Shown here: one piece after another, positions 25,205 through 34,530 of the stretch | Layout of the letters: every line of letters starts with the position of its first letter | Numbering within the stretch: position 1 is the stretch's first letter | NCBI RefSeq assembly: GCF_900230225.1 | Contig: NZ_OCNH01000002.1 | Location: 683,844-747,843 of the forward strand | DNA length: 64,000 nt | Origin: Spirosoma fluviale | GTDB lineage: Bacteria > Bacteroidota > Bacteroidia > Cytophagales > Spirosomataceae | Reading direction: 5' to 3' | The notes under the pieces: generated by a model | Databases searched by the model: none | Seen by the model: only the letters and a program-made list of their open reading frames with translations | Told to the model about the DNA's origin: nothing | Program-made: the position numbers and the translations under genes

Positions 25205-26683
25205 ATGGAAGCGGTATCAAATGTGAACTACCCACGCTACCAGTCTTTTTTCAACGCAGATCGAACACCCGTTCCGATTAAAGTACTTCGTAGTCGCAAC
25301 CCGGCTTTGGTGTTATGCTTCTTGCAGGAAGCCTTTAAAACGGAAAATTATTCGCCCGCACTGACCAACGAACGATTGGTGGGTAATCTGGCTGATTTTC
25401 TTGAAATCTGGGGCGACGCTGATGACGATAGCCTTACCAGCGTTGTGATGGGGTTCGATGAGAAAGCTACCAAGCTTATTAAGGATTGGGTTCGCGAAGG
25501 TTACCTGACGCTCTACACCAATGATCAGGGCGATGATTTGCACTCGCTCACACCCGACATAGAAACCGTGCTCGACTGGGTAGCATCGCTAATGCAGAAA
25601 CGCAGTTTCGTCGGTACTGAATCCCGCTTTTTAGATATTATCAAAAAACTGCGTGAACTGGTACAGAACACGTCCGAAGACTGGCGGGTGAAAGTGGCCG
25701 AATTAGAGCAACAAAAACTAGCGATTGACGAGCAGATCCGGGTGCTGACGATGACTCAGACGGTACAGACGTTTGCTGATTATCAGGTGAAAGAGCGGTT
25801 TCAGGAAGTAAACGTCGTAGCGCGCAGCCTCATGCGCGACTTTCGGGAAGTGGAAGATCGGTTTCAGTTTATATATCGAGAAATTGTTCAGAAACAATCG
25901 GCTGTTGATCAGACTAAAGGCAGCTTGCTAGGATACGCGCTTGATGCGCTCGATGAACTCCGCCAAACCGACGAAGGTCGTAGTTTCGAGGGGTTCTATC
26001 ACCACCTGACCGACCCAATGCAGAAGGCTGAATTAGACGAGCTCATTCGGAGAGTGTTCGATTTGCTAACCGAACGAGGTCTGCCGCCCGACGATACATT
26101 TATCCGAAAAATCAAATTCTATCTCCATACCGAAGGGCAGAAAGTGAATGACTCATTCCACCTGCTGGCGAAGAAACTGGAGAAGGTTATTTCGGAGAAA
26201 AATATCCGTGAACGCCGGAAATCGCTGACGCTCATCAATGAAATTCGCACGCTGGCCTTTACCGCAATGGATAACCCACCCAAAGACGATGCGTTCTTAA
26301 CGGTCGATGGAAAGGCTGACTATCTGTCTAACGATTCGACCGTATCGTTGCAGGAGCGGGAAACCCGAATTGTGCCCCGTGCATTGGCTTTGGCCAATAA
26401 CGACGAGGCCGACTCGGGAGTAGAAGCTTTGGTGAATCAGACAGTTATCGACAAATCGGTTTTGCTGGCTAATATCCGATTTCTGTTACGTACGCAACCG
26501 CAGGTGACGCTCCGGGAAGTAGTTGACGAGTTTGGATTGAAATACGGTCTGTCGGAGTTGATGGCGTATGGGAGTCTGGCCGCATCGTCGGCGAAACACG
26601 TGCTTAACGACACTCGGCGCGACACCTATGCCATTGCCAGCAATCGCCGGGTCGAATTCCCGGAAATTATTTTTTGCCGTTAA
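25205..26683 (+). CDS. jetA: Wadjet protein JetA (DUF3375)
   Basis: 492 residues from the ATG at 25205; a longer TTG start at 25157 would be inside the repeated kinase-end sequence. All-helical, coiled-coil-rich in the middle (about 150-230), with a winged-helix-like C-terminus. Size, order and the following DUF4194, SMC-like and DUF3322/DUF2220 genes identify it as JetA, the kleisin-like MukF counterpart of the SMC complex that recognises and cuts plasmids. First gene of the operon. Confidence 0.88.
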   Translation: MEAVSNVNYPRYQSFFNADRTPVPIKVLRSRNPALVLCFLQEAFKTENYSPALTNERLVGNLADFLEIWGDADDDSLTSVVMGFDEKATKLIKDWVREGYLTLYTNDQGDDLHSLTPDIETVLDWVASLMQKRSFVGTESRFLDIIKKLRELVQNTSEDWRVKVAELEQQKLAIDEQIRVLTMTQTVQTFADYQVKERFQEVNVVARSLMRDFREVEDRFQFIYREIVQKQSAVDQTKGSLLGYALDALDELRQTDEGRSFEGFYHHLTDPMQKAELDELIRRVFDLLTERGLPPDDTFIRKIKFYLHTEGQKVNDSFHLLAKKLEKVISEKNIRERRKSLTLINEIRTLAFTAMDNPPKDDAFLTVDGKADYLSNDSTVSLQERETRIVPRALALANNDEADSGVEALVNQTVIDKSVLLANIRFLLRTQPQVTLREVVDEFGLKYGLSELMAYGSLAASSAKHVLNDTRRDTYAIASNRRVEFPEIIFCR

Positions 26684-26800
26684 CTATTCATCAGAAGGTT
26701 TGATTGGTGAAACTGGCAAGAGAGGGGAGGATGAACCTAAAAAAGCTGTAGTTTCGTTATATATCGGTGTCATATACAGAAGCAAGTAAACAATAAGGCC

Positions 26801-27007
26801 ATGAATCCAGCAGCACTCCGTCAGGGTATCAGCTACGTAACGAATAGTAAAGGCGAAAAAACGGCTCTTCAATTGGACTTAACAAACAAGGCCGTTCAGG
26901 AAATTGTCGAGGATCTTATCGATACATTAGATGCTATGGAACGACGGGATGAACCCAAACGGTCTTTCGCAGACATTAAGCAGGAAATACTGTCTATTAA
27001 AGATTGA
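26801..27007 (+). CDS. Antitoxin-like small protein inserted in the Wadjet operon
   Basis: 68 residues. A short beta-strand region (ISYVTNSKGEKTALQLDL) followed by an amphipathic helix (VQEIVEDLIDTLDAMERRDEP) and a tail SFADIKQEIL is the typical look of RelB/DinJ-type or Phd-like antitoxins, but no toxin follows: jetB starts 61 bp later. A leader-like stretch at 26745-26775 (TGTAGTTTCGTTA) resembles that of the DUF433 gene. Not part of the known JetABCD set. Confidence 0.6.
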   Translation: MNPAALRQGISYVTNSKGEKTALQLDLTNKAVQEIVEDLIDTLDAMERRDEPKRSFADIKQEILSIKD

Positions 27008-27067
27008 TCATCGTAAAGATGTTTATGAATAGGTTGGTATATAGATATTTATCGTCGCTTGCTCCCT

Positions 27068-27652
27068 ATGCATAAACCCTACGCATCAGTTATTGTCAAG
27101 CTCTTGCAGTCGCACGCCATTTATGACGACGACCGCACGTACTGGGTACTACTCGACCAATATGAAACGGCCGTTCGGGACTATTTTCAGGTTATCGGGA
27201 TCAACCTCGACCTGAACCGACGCGAAGGATATGCCCGGTTGATTCAGAAAGAATTTGCTGAAGACGAAGGTAATCCACCCATCAAACTCATTCGCAAGGT
27301 GTCGTTGAATTATGAGCTGAGTTTGCTTTGCGTCTTGCTGCGCGAATGGCTCGAAGAGCATGAAGTTAGTAATCACCTGAGTAGCAGTCGGCTGTTTGTG
27401 ACGCGGGAACAACTGCGTGACCGTATCGAGCTGTTCTTCAAGAATCAACCAAACCGAAAGGCATTGTTGAGCAAATTAGACGGTTTGATTGAGAAGTTAG
27501 TAGACAATGGTTTCCTGAAACAAACCCGCAAAGACGAAACCAACCCCGACAATACGCAATATGAGGTGAAGTCGCTCCTGAAAGCAAAGTTGACCAACGA
27601 TAAACTGGACGAGTTTCGAACTAAGCTTTTAGCCTATGTGGAGTCTATTTGA
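27068..27652 (+). CDS. jetB: Wadjet protein JetB (DUF4194)
   Basis: 194 residues from the ATG at 27068. Matches DUF4194: small, helical, with a winged-helix-like middle (LLREWLEE..., FVTREQLRDRIELFF) and C-terminal EVKSLLKAKLTNDKLDEFRTKL. It is the MukE-like subunit of the Wadjet complex. Its end overlaps the jetC start by 17 bp, indicating translational coupling. Confidence 0.88.
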   Translation: MHKPYASVIVKLLQSHAIYDDDRTYWVLLDQYETAVRDYFQVIGINLDLNRREGYARLIQKEFAEDEGNPPIKLIRKVSLNYELSLLCVLLREWLEEHEVSNHLSSSRLFVTREQLRDRIELFFKNQPNRKALLSKLDGLIEKLVDNGFLKQTRKDETNPDNTQYEVKSLLKAKLTNDKLDEFRTKLLAYVESI

Positions 27653-30600
27653 TACCTCAGGCCGACAGGACGCGCGGGCAGGCTACCGGCTCAAAACCCT
27701 TGAAATCTTCAACTGGGGTACCTTTCACGAAGGAGAGGATAACGAAGGCCGCAAGAAAGGAGAGATCTGGAAACTATCGCTTAATGGGCAGAATACGCTG
27801 CTGACTGGTGCCAACGGCTCGGGCAAAACGACCTTGGTGGATGGGTTACTGGCCTTACTGGTTAACCCGCAGAAACGGTTCTTTAACCAGTCGTCAGGTG
27901 CTAAAAGCAGTAAGGAACGTAGCGAAGAATCGTATGTGGAGGGCCATTACGGACGAACGCAAAACGAGGATCAACAAAATTCACGGGTCGAGAAATTACG
28001 TCCCAACCGTTTCGAGACGTATTCCATCATTCTTGGGGTATTTACGAATGAAGGAGCGGGTAGTGTACCCATTACGCTGGCGCAGGTCCGCTGGTTTACC
28101 GGCAGCGGATTACAGCGAAAGTATCTGGTAGCTAAACTCGAACTTAACATTGCCGAGCATATCCAGTTCAGCACCGATGGCAACTGGCTTCGAAAACTCA
28201 AACGCCAATCTGGCGACCGCATTGAAGATTTTGACACATTCCCTAAGTATGCCACGGCTTTTCAGCGGTTGTTTGGTATGCGCAGCGAAAAAGCACTGAC
28301 CCTCTTCAATCAGACCGTGGGCATGAAAGTGCTGGGCGATCTGGACGAGTTTATTCGAACCAACATGCTCGAAGAAAGCGATGCCGAAGCCGCCTTCAAA
28401 AAGCTGATGGACAACTACCAAACGCTACTCACGGCCTATCAGGCTCTCGAAAAAGCCCGTACCCAGCTCAACCTGCTTGAGCCTGTTTACAAACTAAGCC
28501 ACCAGTACCACACGCTGGCTCAGTCGATCACAGCCACGAACGCCCAGTGTCAACTACTGGAACCCTGGTTTGCCCGGCAGCAAGTCCGAATTTGGGGCGA
28601 AGAACTGAGCCGCCAGAACCGTGAGCTCGACCAGCTTGGTGATAAACTGACAATCCAGGAGCAGGCGTGGCAGAACGCTGATGATAAGCGGGTTAAACTG
28701 GAAATTAGTCTGGCTAACAATCAAACAGAGCAGGAAATCAAGGATTTAGACAAAGAGATTCGGGCGCTCGAAAAAGCCAAAAAAGAAAAGGAGGATAATG
28801 TAAAAGATTACAATCGGCTGGCTCGTCCGCTGAATTTTACGGAAAATCCCGATGAAGCTACGTTTCGTGAAAATATGGAACAAGCTGTGGCGTTGCAAAC
28901 AACCCTGGCCGACGATAAGAAGCATCTTAACGAACAGCGATTTACGAGTCGTACGAAGGCGAATGACCTGAAAAAGACCTTCGAGACGCTCACCGAAGAG
29001 ATTCGACAACTGCAAAACAGCACAGGTAAAGTAACAGGTCGTCCGGCAGCTATCCGGCAGGAAATTCTGGTTGCTGTGGGGGCTACCGAAGCGGAAATTC
29101 CGTTTATGGCCGAAGTCATACAGGTACAAGCTGATGAAAAGCTGCTTTGGAACGATGCCATCGAAAAAGTACTGCACAATACGGGTCTGGATTTGTTGGT
29201 GCCCGATGCGTATTACTCCGCCGTGAATGCTTACATCAATGCCCAGCGAGATCTGAAGGGTAAAGTGGTGTTTCACCGCGTAACGGGTAAGGTCTCGAGG
29301 CCGCTTTTCCCTGATCCGAGAGCGTTGGTGACGAAACTGGAATTTAATACGAAAAGTCAGTATGCGGCTTGGGTGGAAAACCATATTGCCAGACGCTTCA
29401 ACTACCTATGTACGGAGAGCCAGACCGAGTTTGAACGGGCCGAAAAAGCGTTGCTACCCTCTGGCCTAAACCGGAACAAAGATCGGCATGAACGTGACGA
29501 TTCGCCCGCCCGCAGCCACATTCTGGGCTGGGATAACCGCGAACTCCTGCGCGACAAACAACGTAACGCCCGCGAACTTCATGACAGCATAAGTAAACTC
29601 GAAAAGACGCTCAGTAGTCTTGAAACAGAGCTTACTAAGCTAGAAGACAACCAGAAACGGGTATCGCTTTTTCTGGCGATTAAGCAGTTTTCGAAACTTG
29701 ACTGGCAAGCCGACGTGCTTAACATTGCTGACCTGTCGAAGCAAAAAGCATCGTTGGAAAACTCTAGTCAAGCCTTGAAAACCTTGCGGGAACAGCTCGA
29801 CGGCCTAAAGAAGTCACTTACTACGCTGACCGAAGAGAAAAATCATACTCGTGATGAATTTAGGGATACGGAACAGCGTATTCGGGCGCTAACAAATGAG
29901 CAGCGAACGGCCGAACGACTGTTAGCTACGTTCGATTCCAATGATCTCGACGCCGACTTGACGAAACTAACCGACTTAACCCGTGACGTAACGCTTACGT
30001 ATACTCAGTTTGGAACGCAGAAAGAGCAGTTCGAACGGAAAGTAACGGAAACCATTAACGGGCTGGCCGGTCAGAAAACGAGCCTTGAACGGAGTATTCG
30101 GATAGCGATGGTCGATTTTAAGTCGCCGGGCAAAGACGTTCGGGCCACGTTTACCGATTGGGATACCGACACCTACGATCTGAAAACCGAAATCGACCAA
30201 TTGCCCGAATACATCGACCGCTATCAGCAAATTCGGGACGATAATTTGGTAGAATTGGAAAATCGTTTCCGAGACGAGTTCAAAAGCGGAGCCACCAAAG
30301 CCCTAACCGATTACTGCAACGCCTTAGAACTACAGCACGACCGGATCTGCGAAACCATTGACCAGATCAACGGCTCGCTGCGAAATATTGCTTTCAACTT
30401 AAATCCCGATACATACATTCAATTGGAGCGCACCGACACCCGGCGGCCTCGTATTCGCGATTTTCGGTTTAGCAAACTAACGAGCTGGCAACCCGACCGC
30501 ACGCAAATTGCCTTGGCTGATAACCCTAAAGAAGCCGAAATCGACCATTTTGTCAACCGGATTCAACCCTTCATCCGCGAGTTACAGGCCGACGAGAGAT

Positions 30601-31109
30601 GGCGTCAGGAAGTAACGGATGTGCGCAACTGGTCAGAGTTCAAGGCCCGCGAGTATTTTATGGCTGATAAAGCACCCAGGCCCGGCGGTAGTTACGAAAG
30701 TTCGGGGAGTTTGTCGGGTGGCGAAGCGGCTCAATTAGCCTATACGGTGCTTGGAGCCGCTATTGCGCATCAGTTTGGTATCCACCGCGGTGGCGGACCA
30801 CGCAATGGCGGACCAAGCGATGGGCATAGTCACCGGTCGTTTCGGTTCATTGTCGTCGATGAAGCGTTCAGTAAATTAGATGAGGACAAGTCGAAGTACC
30901 TGCTGCAACTTTGCCAGGGGCTGGGCCTGCAACTGATGGTTGTAACGCCCCTAACCTCGATTCACTTGCTCGAAAACGACGTATCGGTGATTCACTGGGT
31001 AACGAAATCGCAGAAAGACCGGCGCAAATCGACCGTGCGCGACATTCCCATTCTGGAATACCGCGACAAAAAGGAAAGCCTGCTGGCTGAAGCGACGGAA
31101 ACTCCATGA
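27636..31109 (+). CDS. jetC: Wadjet protein JetC (SMC/MukB-like ATPase)
   Basis: 1157 residues. Walker A GANGSGKTT at 58-66, a long coiled-coil (roughly 290-460 and 650-880) split by a hinge-like globular segment (about 470-600), the ABC signature LSGGEAAQLAY near 1025, and Walker B FIVVDEAFSKLDED near 1070. This is the motor that extrudes DNA loops in the Wadjet complex. Overlaps jetB by 17 bp and jetD by 4 bp (ATGA). Confidence 0.93.
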   Translation: MWSLFDTSGRQDARAGYRLKTLEIFNWGTFHEGEDNEGRKKGEIWKLSLNGQNTLLTGANGSGKTTLVDGLLALLVNPQKRFFNQSSGAKSSKERSEESYVEGHYGRTQNEDQQNSRVEKLRPNRFETYSIILGVFTNEGAGSVPITLAQVRWFTGSGLQRKYLVAKLELNIAEHIQFSTDGNWLRKLKRQSGDRIEDFDTFPKYATAFQRLFGMRSEKALTLFNQTVGMKVLGDLDEFIRTNMLEESDAEAAFKKLMDNYQTLLTAYQALEKARTQLNLLEPVYKLSHQYHTLAQSITATNAQCQLLEPWFARQQVRIWGEELSRQNRELDQLGDKLTIQEQAWQNADDKRVKLEISLANNQTEQEIKDLDKEIRALEKAKKEKEDNVKDYNRLARPLNFTENPDEATFRENMEQAVALQTTLADDKKHLNEQRFTSRTKANDLKKTFETLTEEIRQLQNSTGKVTGRPAAIRQEILVAVGATEAEIPFMAEVIQVQADEKLLWNDAIEKVLHNTGLDLLVPDAYYSAVNAYINAQRDLKGKVVFHRVTGKVSRPLFPDPRALVTKLEFNTKSQYAAWVENHIARRFNYLCTESQTEFERAEKALLPSGLNRNKDRHERDDSPARSHILGWDNRELLRDKQRNARELHDSISKLEKTLSSLETELTKLEDNQKRVSLFLAIKQFSKLDWQADVLNIADLSKQKASLENSSQALKTLREQLDGLKKSLTTLTEEKNHTRDEFRDTEQRIRALTNEQRTAERLLATFDSNDLDADLTKLTDLTRDVTLTYTQFGTQKEQFERKVTETINGLAGQKTSLERSIRIAMVDFKSPGKDVRATFTDWDTDTYDLKTEIDQLPEYIDRYQQIRDDNLVELENRFRDEFKSGATKALTDYCNALELQHDRICETIDQINGSLRNIAFNLNPDTYIQLERTDTRRPRIRDFRFSKLTSWQPDRTQIALADNPKEAEIDHFVNRIQPFIRELQADERWRQEVTDVRNWSEFKAREYFMADKAPRPGGSYESSGSLSGGEAAQLAYTVLGAAIAHQFGIHRGGGPRNGGPSDGHSHRSFRFIVVDEAFSKLDEDKSKYLLQLCQGLGLQLMVVTPLTSIHLLENDVSVIHWVTKSQKDRRKSTVRDIPILEYRDKKESLLAEATETP

Positions 31110-32236
31110 TAACCCTCGCCGACCTGTACCAGAAAGCCCTTCGCCGGTACGAAGCGGTACTTCGTGCGCATATAATCGGCGAAGACCCGTTCCCGATTGT
31201 AATACCCACCAATAAAACGCTGGATCGCCAGCGCGGGGCCGATGCCATTTTTGACCAACAGCGCGAGTTACTGCTTCACTCAAAAAACAAAACCGGTCAG
31301 GGCTACACCCTCGATCTGAAACTAAACCCCAAGACGAGCCAGAGCGAAATCCGAAAAATCAGCTTTGAGACATGCACCGACTTTCTGTACTTCATTCGGA
31401 AAGAAGCCGCCTATCAGGTATTTGTACAAGACATAGAGCGGATTCGGGTTGCATCACCTGCGTTGCTTCCTCTGGTTGAGCGAATACCCCGACTTGTGAC
31501 GGAGCAGGCTGGCAAATGGTCCGATTTGCTGAAGGTAACGGCTTATTTTTTACAGAATCCGAAACCTCAGCAGTACGTTCGTAGCCTGCCGATTGCGCTG
31601 CCCACTAAGTTCATTGAAAACAACCGGCCTGTGCTGCGCACCCTACTCGACCATCTGATCCCGGAGCATCTGAACGCCGACGAAACGGATTTCTACAAAC
31701 GCTTTCACCTGCACGTAGAGGAGCCACTGGTTAAAGTTCGGTTTCTGGATGCGTCCTTGCGAGTCCACCCCATGCTCTCGCACATCAGCGTATGGTTGAG
31801 TGAGTTTCGTACGTTGTGCCTGAGCGGAAGCCGCATATTCATCATCGAAAACCTAACTACTTTTCTGACCTTCCCAAGCCAGCCCGACAGCATCGCCATC
31901 TGGGGCGGTGGCTTTGCCGTTACCTTGCTGGGCGGCACCGATTGGCTCTATAACAAACAGCTTTACTACTGGGGTGACTTAGATGCCCACGGCTTCCTGA
32001 TTCTGGACCAGTTCCGCAAACACTTCCCCCAAACGCAATCCCTGCTGATGGACCGCGCCACATTCGACGCCCACAAACATTTGAAAGGCAAAGGTGAAAC
32101 AACGTCCGTAACGGAATTGCCTTATCTGACGCAAGAGGAGCGGGATTTGTTCGATTTGCTCAACCGCAACGGCTGGCGCGTGGAGCAGGAACGGCTGGGG
32201 GCGGAGTGGGTGAAGAAGGCGTTAAACTTTATGTAA
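31106..32236 (+). CDS. jetD: Wadjet protein JetD (DUF3322/DUF2220, Toprim nuclease)
   Basis: 376 residues: DUF3322 N-terminal half, then a DUF2220 Toprim domain with the catalytic Glu in IFIIENLTTF near 247 and the DxD pair in YYWGDLDAHGF near 290. In the characterised type I system JetD makes the double-strand cut in circular DNA. All expected acidic residues are present, so the four-gene system looks complete. The methylase gene follows after 32 bp on the same strand. Confidence 0.92.
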   Translation: MITLADLYQKALRRYEAVLRAHIIGEDPFPIVIPTNKTLDRQRGADAIFDQQRELLLHSKNKTGQGYTLDLKLNPKTSQSEIRKISFETCTDFLYFIRKEAAYQVFVQDIERIRVASPALLPLVERIPRLVTEQAGKWSDLLKVTAYFLQNPKPQQYVRSLPIALPTKFIENNRPVLRTLLDHLIPEHLNADETDFYKRFHLHVEEPLVKVRFLDASLRVHPMLSHISVWLSEFRTLCLSGSRIFIIENLTTFLTFPSQPDSIAIWGGGFAVTLLGGTDWLYNKQLYYWGDLDAHGFLILDQFRKHFPQTQSLLMDRATFDAHKHLKGKGETTSVTELPYLTQEERDLFDLLNRNGWRVEQERLGAEWVKKALNFM

Positions 32237-32268
32237 ATTGCAGAATAAAATACGCTGATAAGCACATT

Positions 32269-34530
32269 ATGGTGACTGAAATAAAGACTCGATCTGCTAA
32301 AATATATGCCCCCCTTAAAGGTAAAGATCTGGTAGCTACGCCCGAAGAGCAAGTGCGTCAGGAATATATTGTTCGTCTTATGGAGCAGTATGGGTATGCT
32401 AAAGAACAGATGGGGCAGGAAATTCAGGTCAATAACTCCCAGCGTGGTCAGGGCCAGGCACGGGCCGATATTGTTATCTGGAAATCTAAGGAAGATAAAG
32501 CGGAAGAGAATAGCCCAATTATAGTCGTTGAATGTAAGGCAGAATACATCACAGTACGGGAAGAGGATTATTTCCAGGGATATAACTATGCGTCTTGGGC
32601 TGGAGCCGACTTTTTTGTAACAACAAACCTGAAGGAAACTAGAATCTTTCAGGTAGTAAAAGGTAAAATACCCAAGCGACTTATTGAGATTATTGATATT
32701 CCAATGGCAAAGGATATCAATAATGAGCGCAAGTTAAAAGACTTACTGAGCCAGACAAAAGCATTTACCCGCGATGAGTTTTCAAAGCTGCTGTTCAAAT
32801 GCCATAACATCATTCGCAATAACGATAAGCTCTCTCCTGAAGCCGCTTTTGATGAGATTTCTAAAATTCTATTCATAAAGATTCGCTATGAACGTACGAA
32901 TAGTAAGGGGCAAATCTTTTCTGAAGAGCAATTCAAACAGGACAAAGAAGCGCATAATCGGTATATGTCGCCGGGTGAGCTGCCGTTCTATCAGCGACTT
33001 TTTGAAAGTACAAAAAATGACTTCAAAAACGATGACCTGTTTGATACCAACGAAACCATCCGGATTCGGGAGAGTAGTTTTGAAGCCATCGTAAAAGAGT
33101 TGCAGAAATACAACCTTTCTACAACGTCTGACGACGTAAAAGGTATTGCTTTTGAGCAGTTCCTGGGCCGAACCTTTCGGGGCGAATTAGGTCAGTTTTT
33201 TACCCCCCGCACGGTAGTTGATTTTATGGTCGATGTGCTCGACCCGCAGGAGGGCGAGGTACTTTGTGATCCGTGTTGTGGTAGTGGCGGCTTTCTGATA
33301 AAGGCCTTTGAATACGTACGTGCCAAGATTGAAGATGATATTCACCAGGCCAAAGACGAAATTAAAAAACGCTACTACAACGACGACTATGATAAAGCGT
33401 CTTCCACAGAAAAGCAGACAACAGATGAACTAGTCAACGACTTATTTGCCAAGCTGAATTATGAGTTAGATATCAATAATCCTAATAGCCGACTTCGTAA
33501 GCTGTCGTACGACTGTATTTATGGTACGGATGCTAATCCGCGTATGGCTCGTACGGCCAAAATGAACATGATTATGCATGGCGATGGGCATGGGGGCGTT
33601 CATCATAATGATGGTTTACTGAATGTTAACGGCATTTTTGAAGGACGTTTTGATGTTATCCTGACCAATCCGCCGTTTGGCGCTCGTGTTGAAAAGTCGC
33701 TCAAAATCACGGAAGCCGACAAATACACCAACCAGGAGCGTATTCAACAATATCGCGAACGGTACGGATTGGATTACGATAAGGCGCTTAGTCAAATTAA
33801 TGACCACATTGGTGAATCCGTACTCGATCAGTTTACAACTGGTAAAATGTCTTCACTTACGGAAGTCTTGTTCATTGAACGTTGCCTTAATCTGTTACGG
33901 CCCGGTGGCCGGATTGGCATTGTATTGCCTGAGGGGGTACTAAACAATCCAATGTTGCAGCGAGTGCGCGACTATTTTGAGAGTCAGGCCAAAATTATCT
34001 TTATTACCTCTATTCCGCAGGATGTCTTCATTGCGTCGGGGGCGACCGTAAAGCCCAGTATCTTGTTCCTTCGCAAGTTTACCGACGAGGAAACGGAACG
34101 CTGGCAGCAGCTCAAAGCTGAAGCAAGCCAACAGGCGTATGATCGTTATGCGGTCGAATGGAATACCATTCAGGACAGCTTGAGCCGACGAGGTAAAGAC
34201 GCTGTATCGGCTACCGAAAAGAAGACACTTCGCGCCCGGTTAAATGAAATTCAGCAGGCGATGGATACCGAAATTCGGGCACAGGTCAAGAAAGACTTCG
34301 ATTACCAAATTCCCATTGCCGAAGTTGAAAAGGCCGGGATCAGCTCAACGGGGGCACCCTGCGAAAATGACCTTGAGCCTTTAGCCAAAGAGTTCGGTGA
34401 GTACCGAAGAAAGGAAAATCTCTGGAAAGAACAGTACCTGAAAATCAGCTACGAGCAGGGTAACGATAACTCACTCCTCCGCTGGATTGGTAGCGAATCC
34501 ACTGTTTTGTACAATAAAGCAAGCGTATGA
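32269..34530 (+). CDS. hsdM: Type I-like DNA methylase with N-terminal HsdR-type nuclease-like domain
   Basis: 753 residues from the ATG at 32269. Residues ~20-140 match the HsdR N-terminal (HSDR_N_2) type: TPEEQVRQEYIV, RADIVIW near 64, and VVECKAE near 87-91 (D...ExK, a possible PD-(D/E)xK site). The N6-adenine methylase follows: FFTPRTVVDFMVD, SAM motif DPCCGSGGF near 333, and NPPF near 466. The protein thus joins a nuclease-like fold to an HsdM. HsdS overlaps by 4 bp. No HsdR motor gene is found near. Confidence 0.88.
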   Translation: MVTEIKTRSAKIYAPLKGKDLVATPEEQVRQEYIVRLMEQYGYAKEQMGQEIQVNNSQRGQGQARADIVIWKSKEDKAEENSPIIVVECKAEYITVREEDYFQGYNYASWAGADFFVTTNLKETRIFQVVKGKIPKRLIEIIDIPMAKDINNERKLKDLLSQTKAFTRDEFSKLLFKCHNIIRNNDKLSPEAAFDEISKILFIKIRYERTNSKGQIFSEEQFKQDKEAHNRYMSPGELPFYQRLFESTKNDFKNDDLFDTNETIRIRESSFEAIVKELQKYNLSTTSDDVKGIAFEQFLGRTFRGELGQFFTPRTVVDFMVDVLDPQEGEVLCDPCCGSGGFLIKAFEYVRAKIEDDIHQAKDEIKKRYYNDDYDKASSTEKQTTDELVNDLFAKLNYELDINNPNSRLRKLSYDCIYGTDANPRMARTAKMNMIMHGDGHGGVHHNDGLLNVNGIFEGRFDVILTNPPFGARVEKSLKITEADKYTNQERIQQYRERYGLDYDKALSQINDHIGESVLDQFTTGKMSSLTEVLFIERCLNLLRPGGRIGIVLPEGVLNNPMLQRVRDYFESQAKIIFITSIPQDVFIASGATVKPSILFLRKFTDEETERWQQLKAEASQQAYDRYAVEWNTIQDSLSRRGKDAVSATEKKTLRARLNEIQQAMDTEIRAQVKKDFDYQIPIAEVEKAGISSTGAPCENDLEPLAKEFGEYRRKENLWKEQYLKISYEQGNDNSLLRWIGSESTVLYNKASV

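Noticed and set aside
28746..29384. Minus-strand frame of 212 codons
   Set aside because: Antisense to jetC coiled-coil region.
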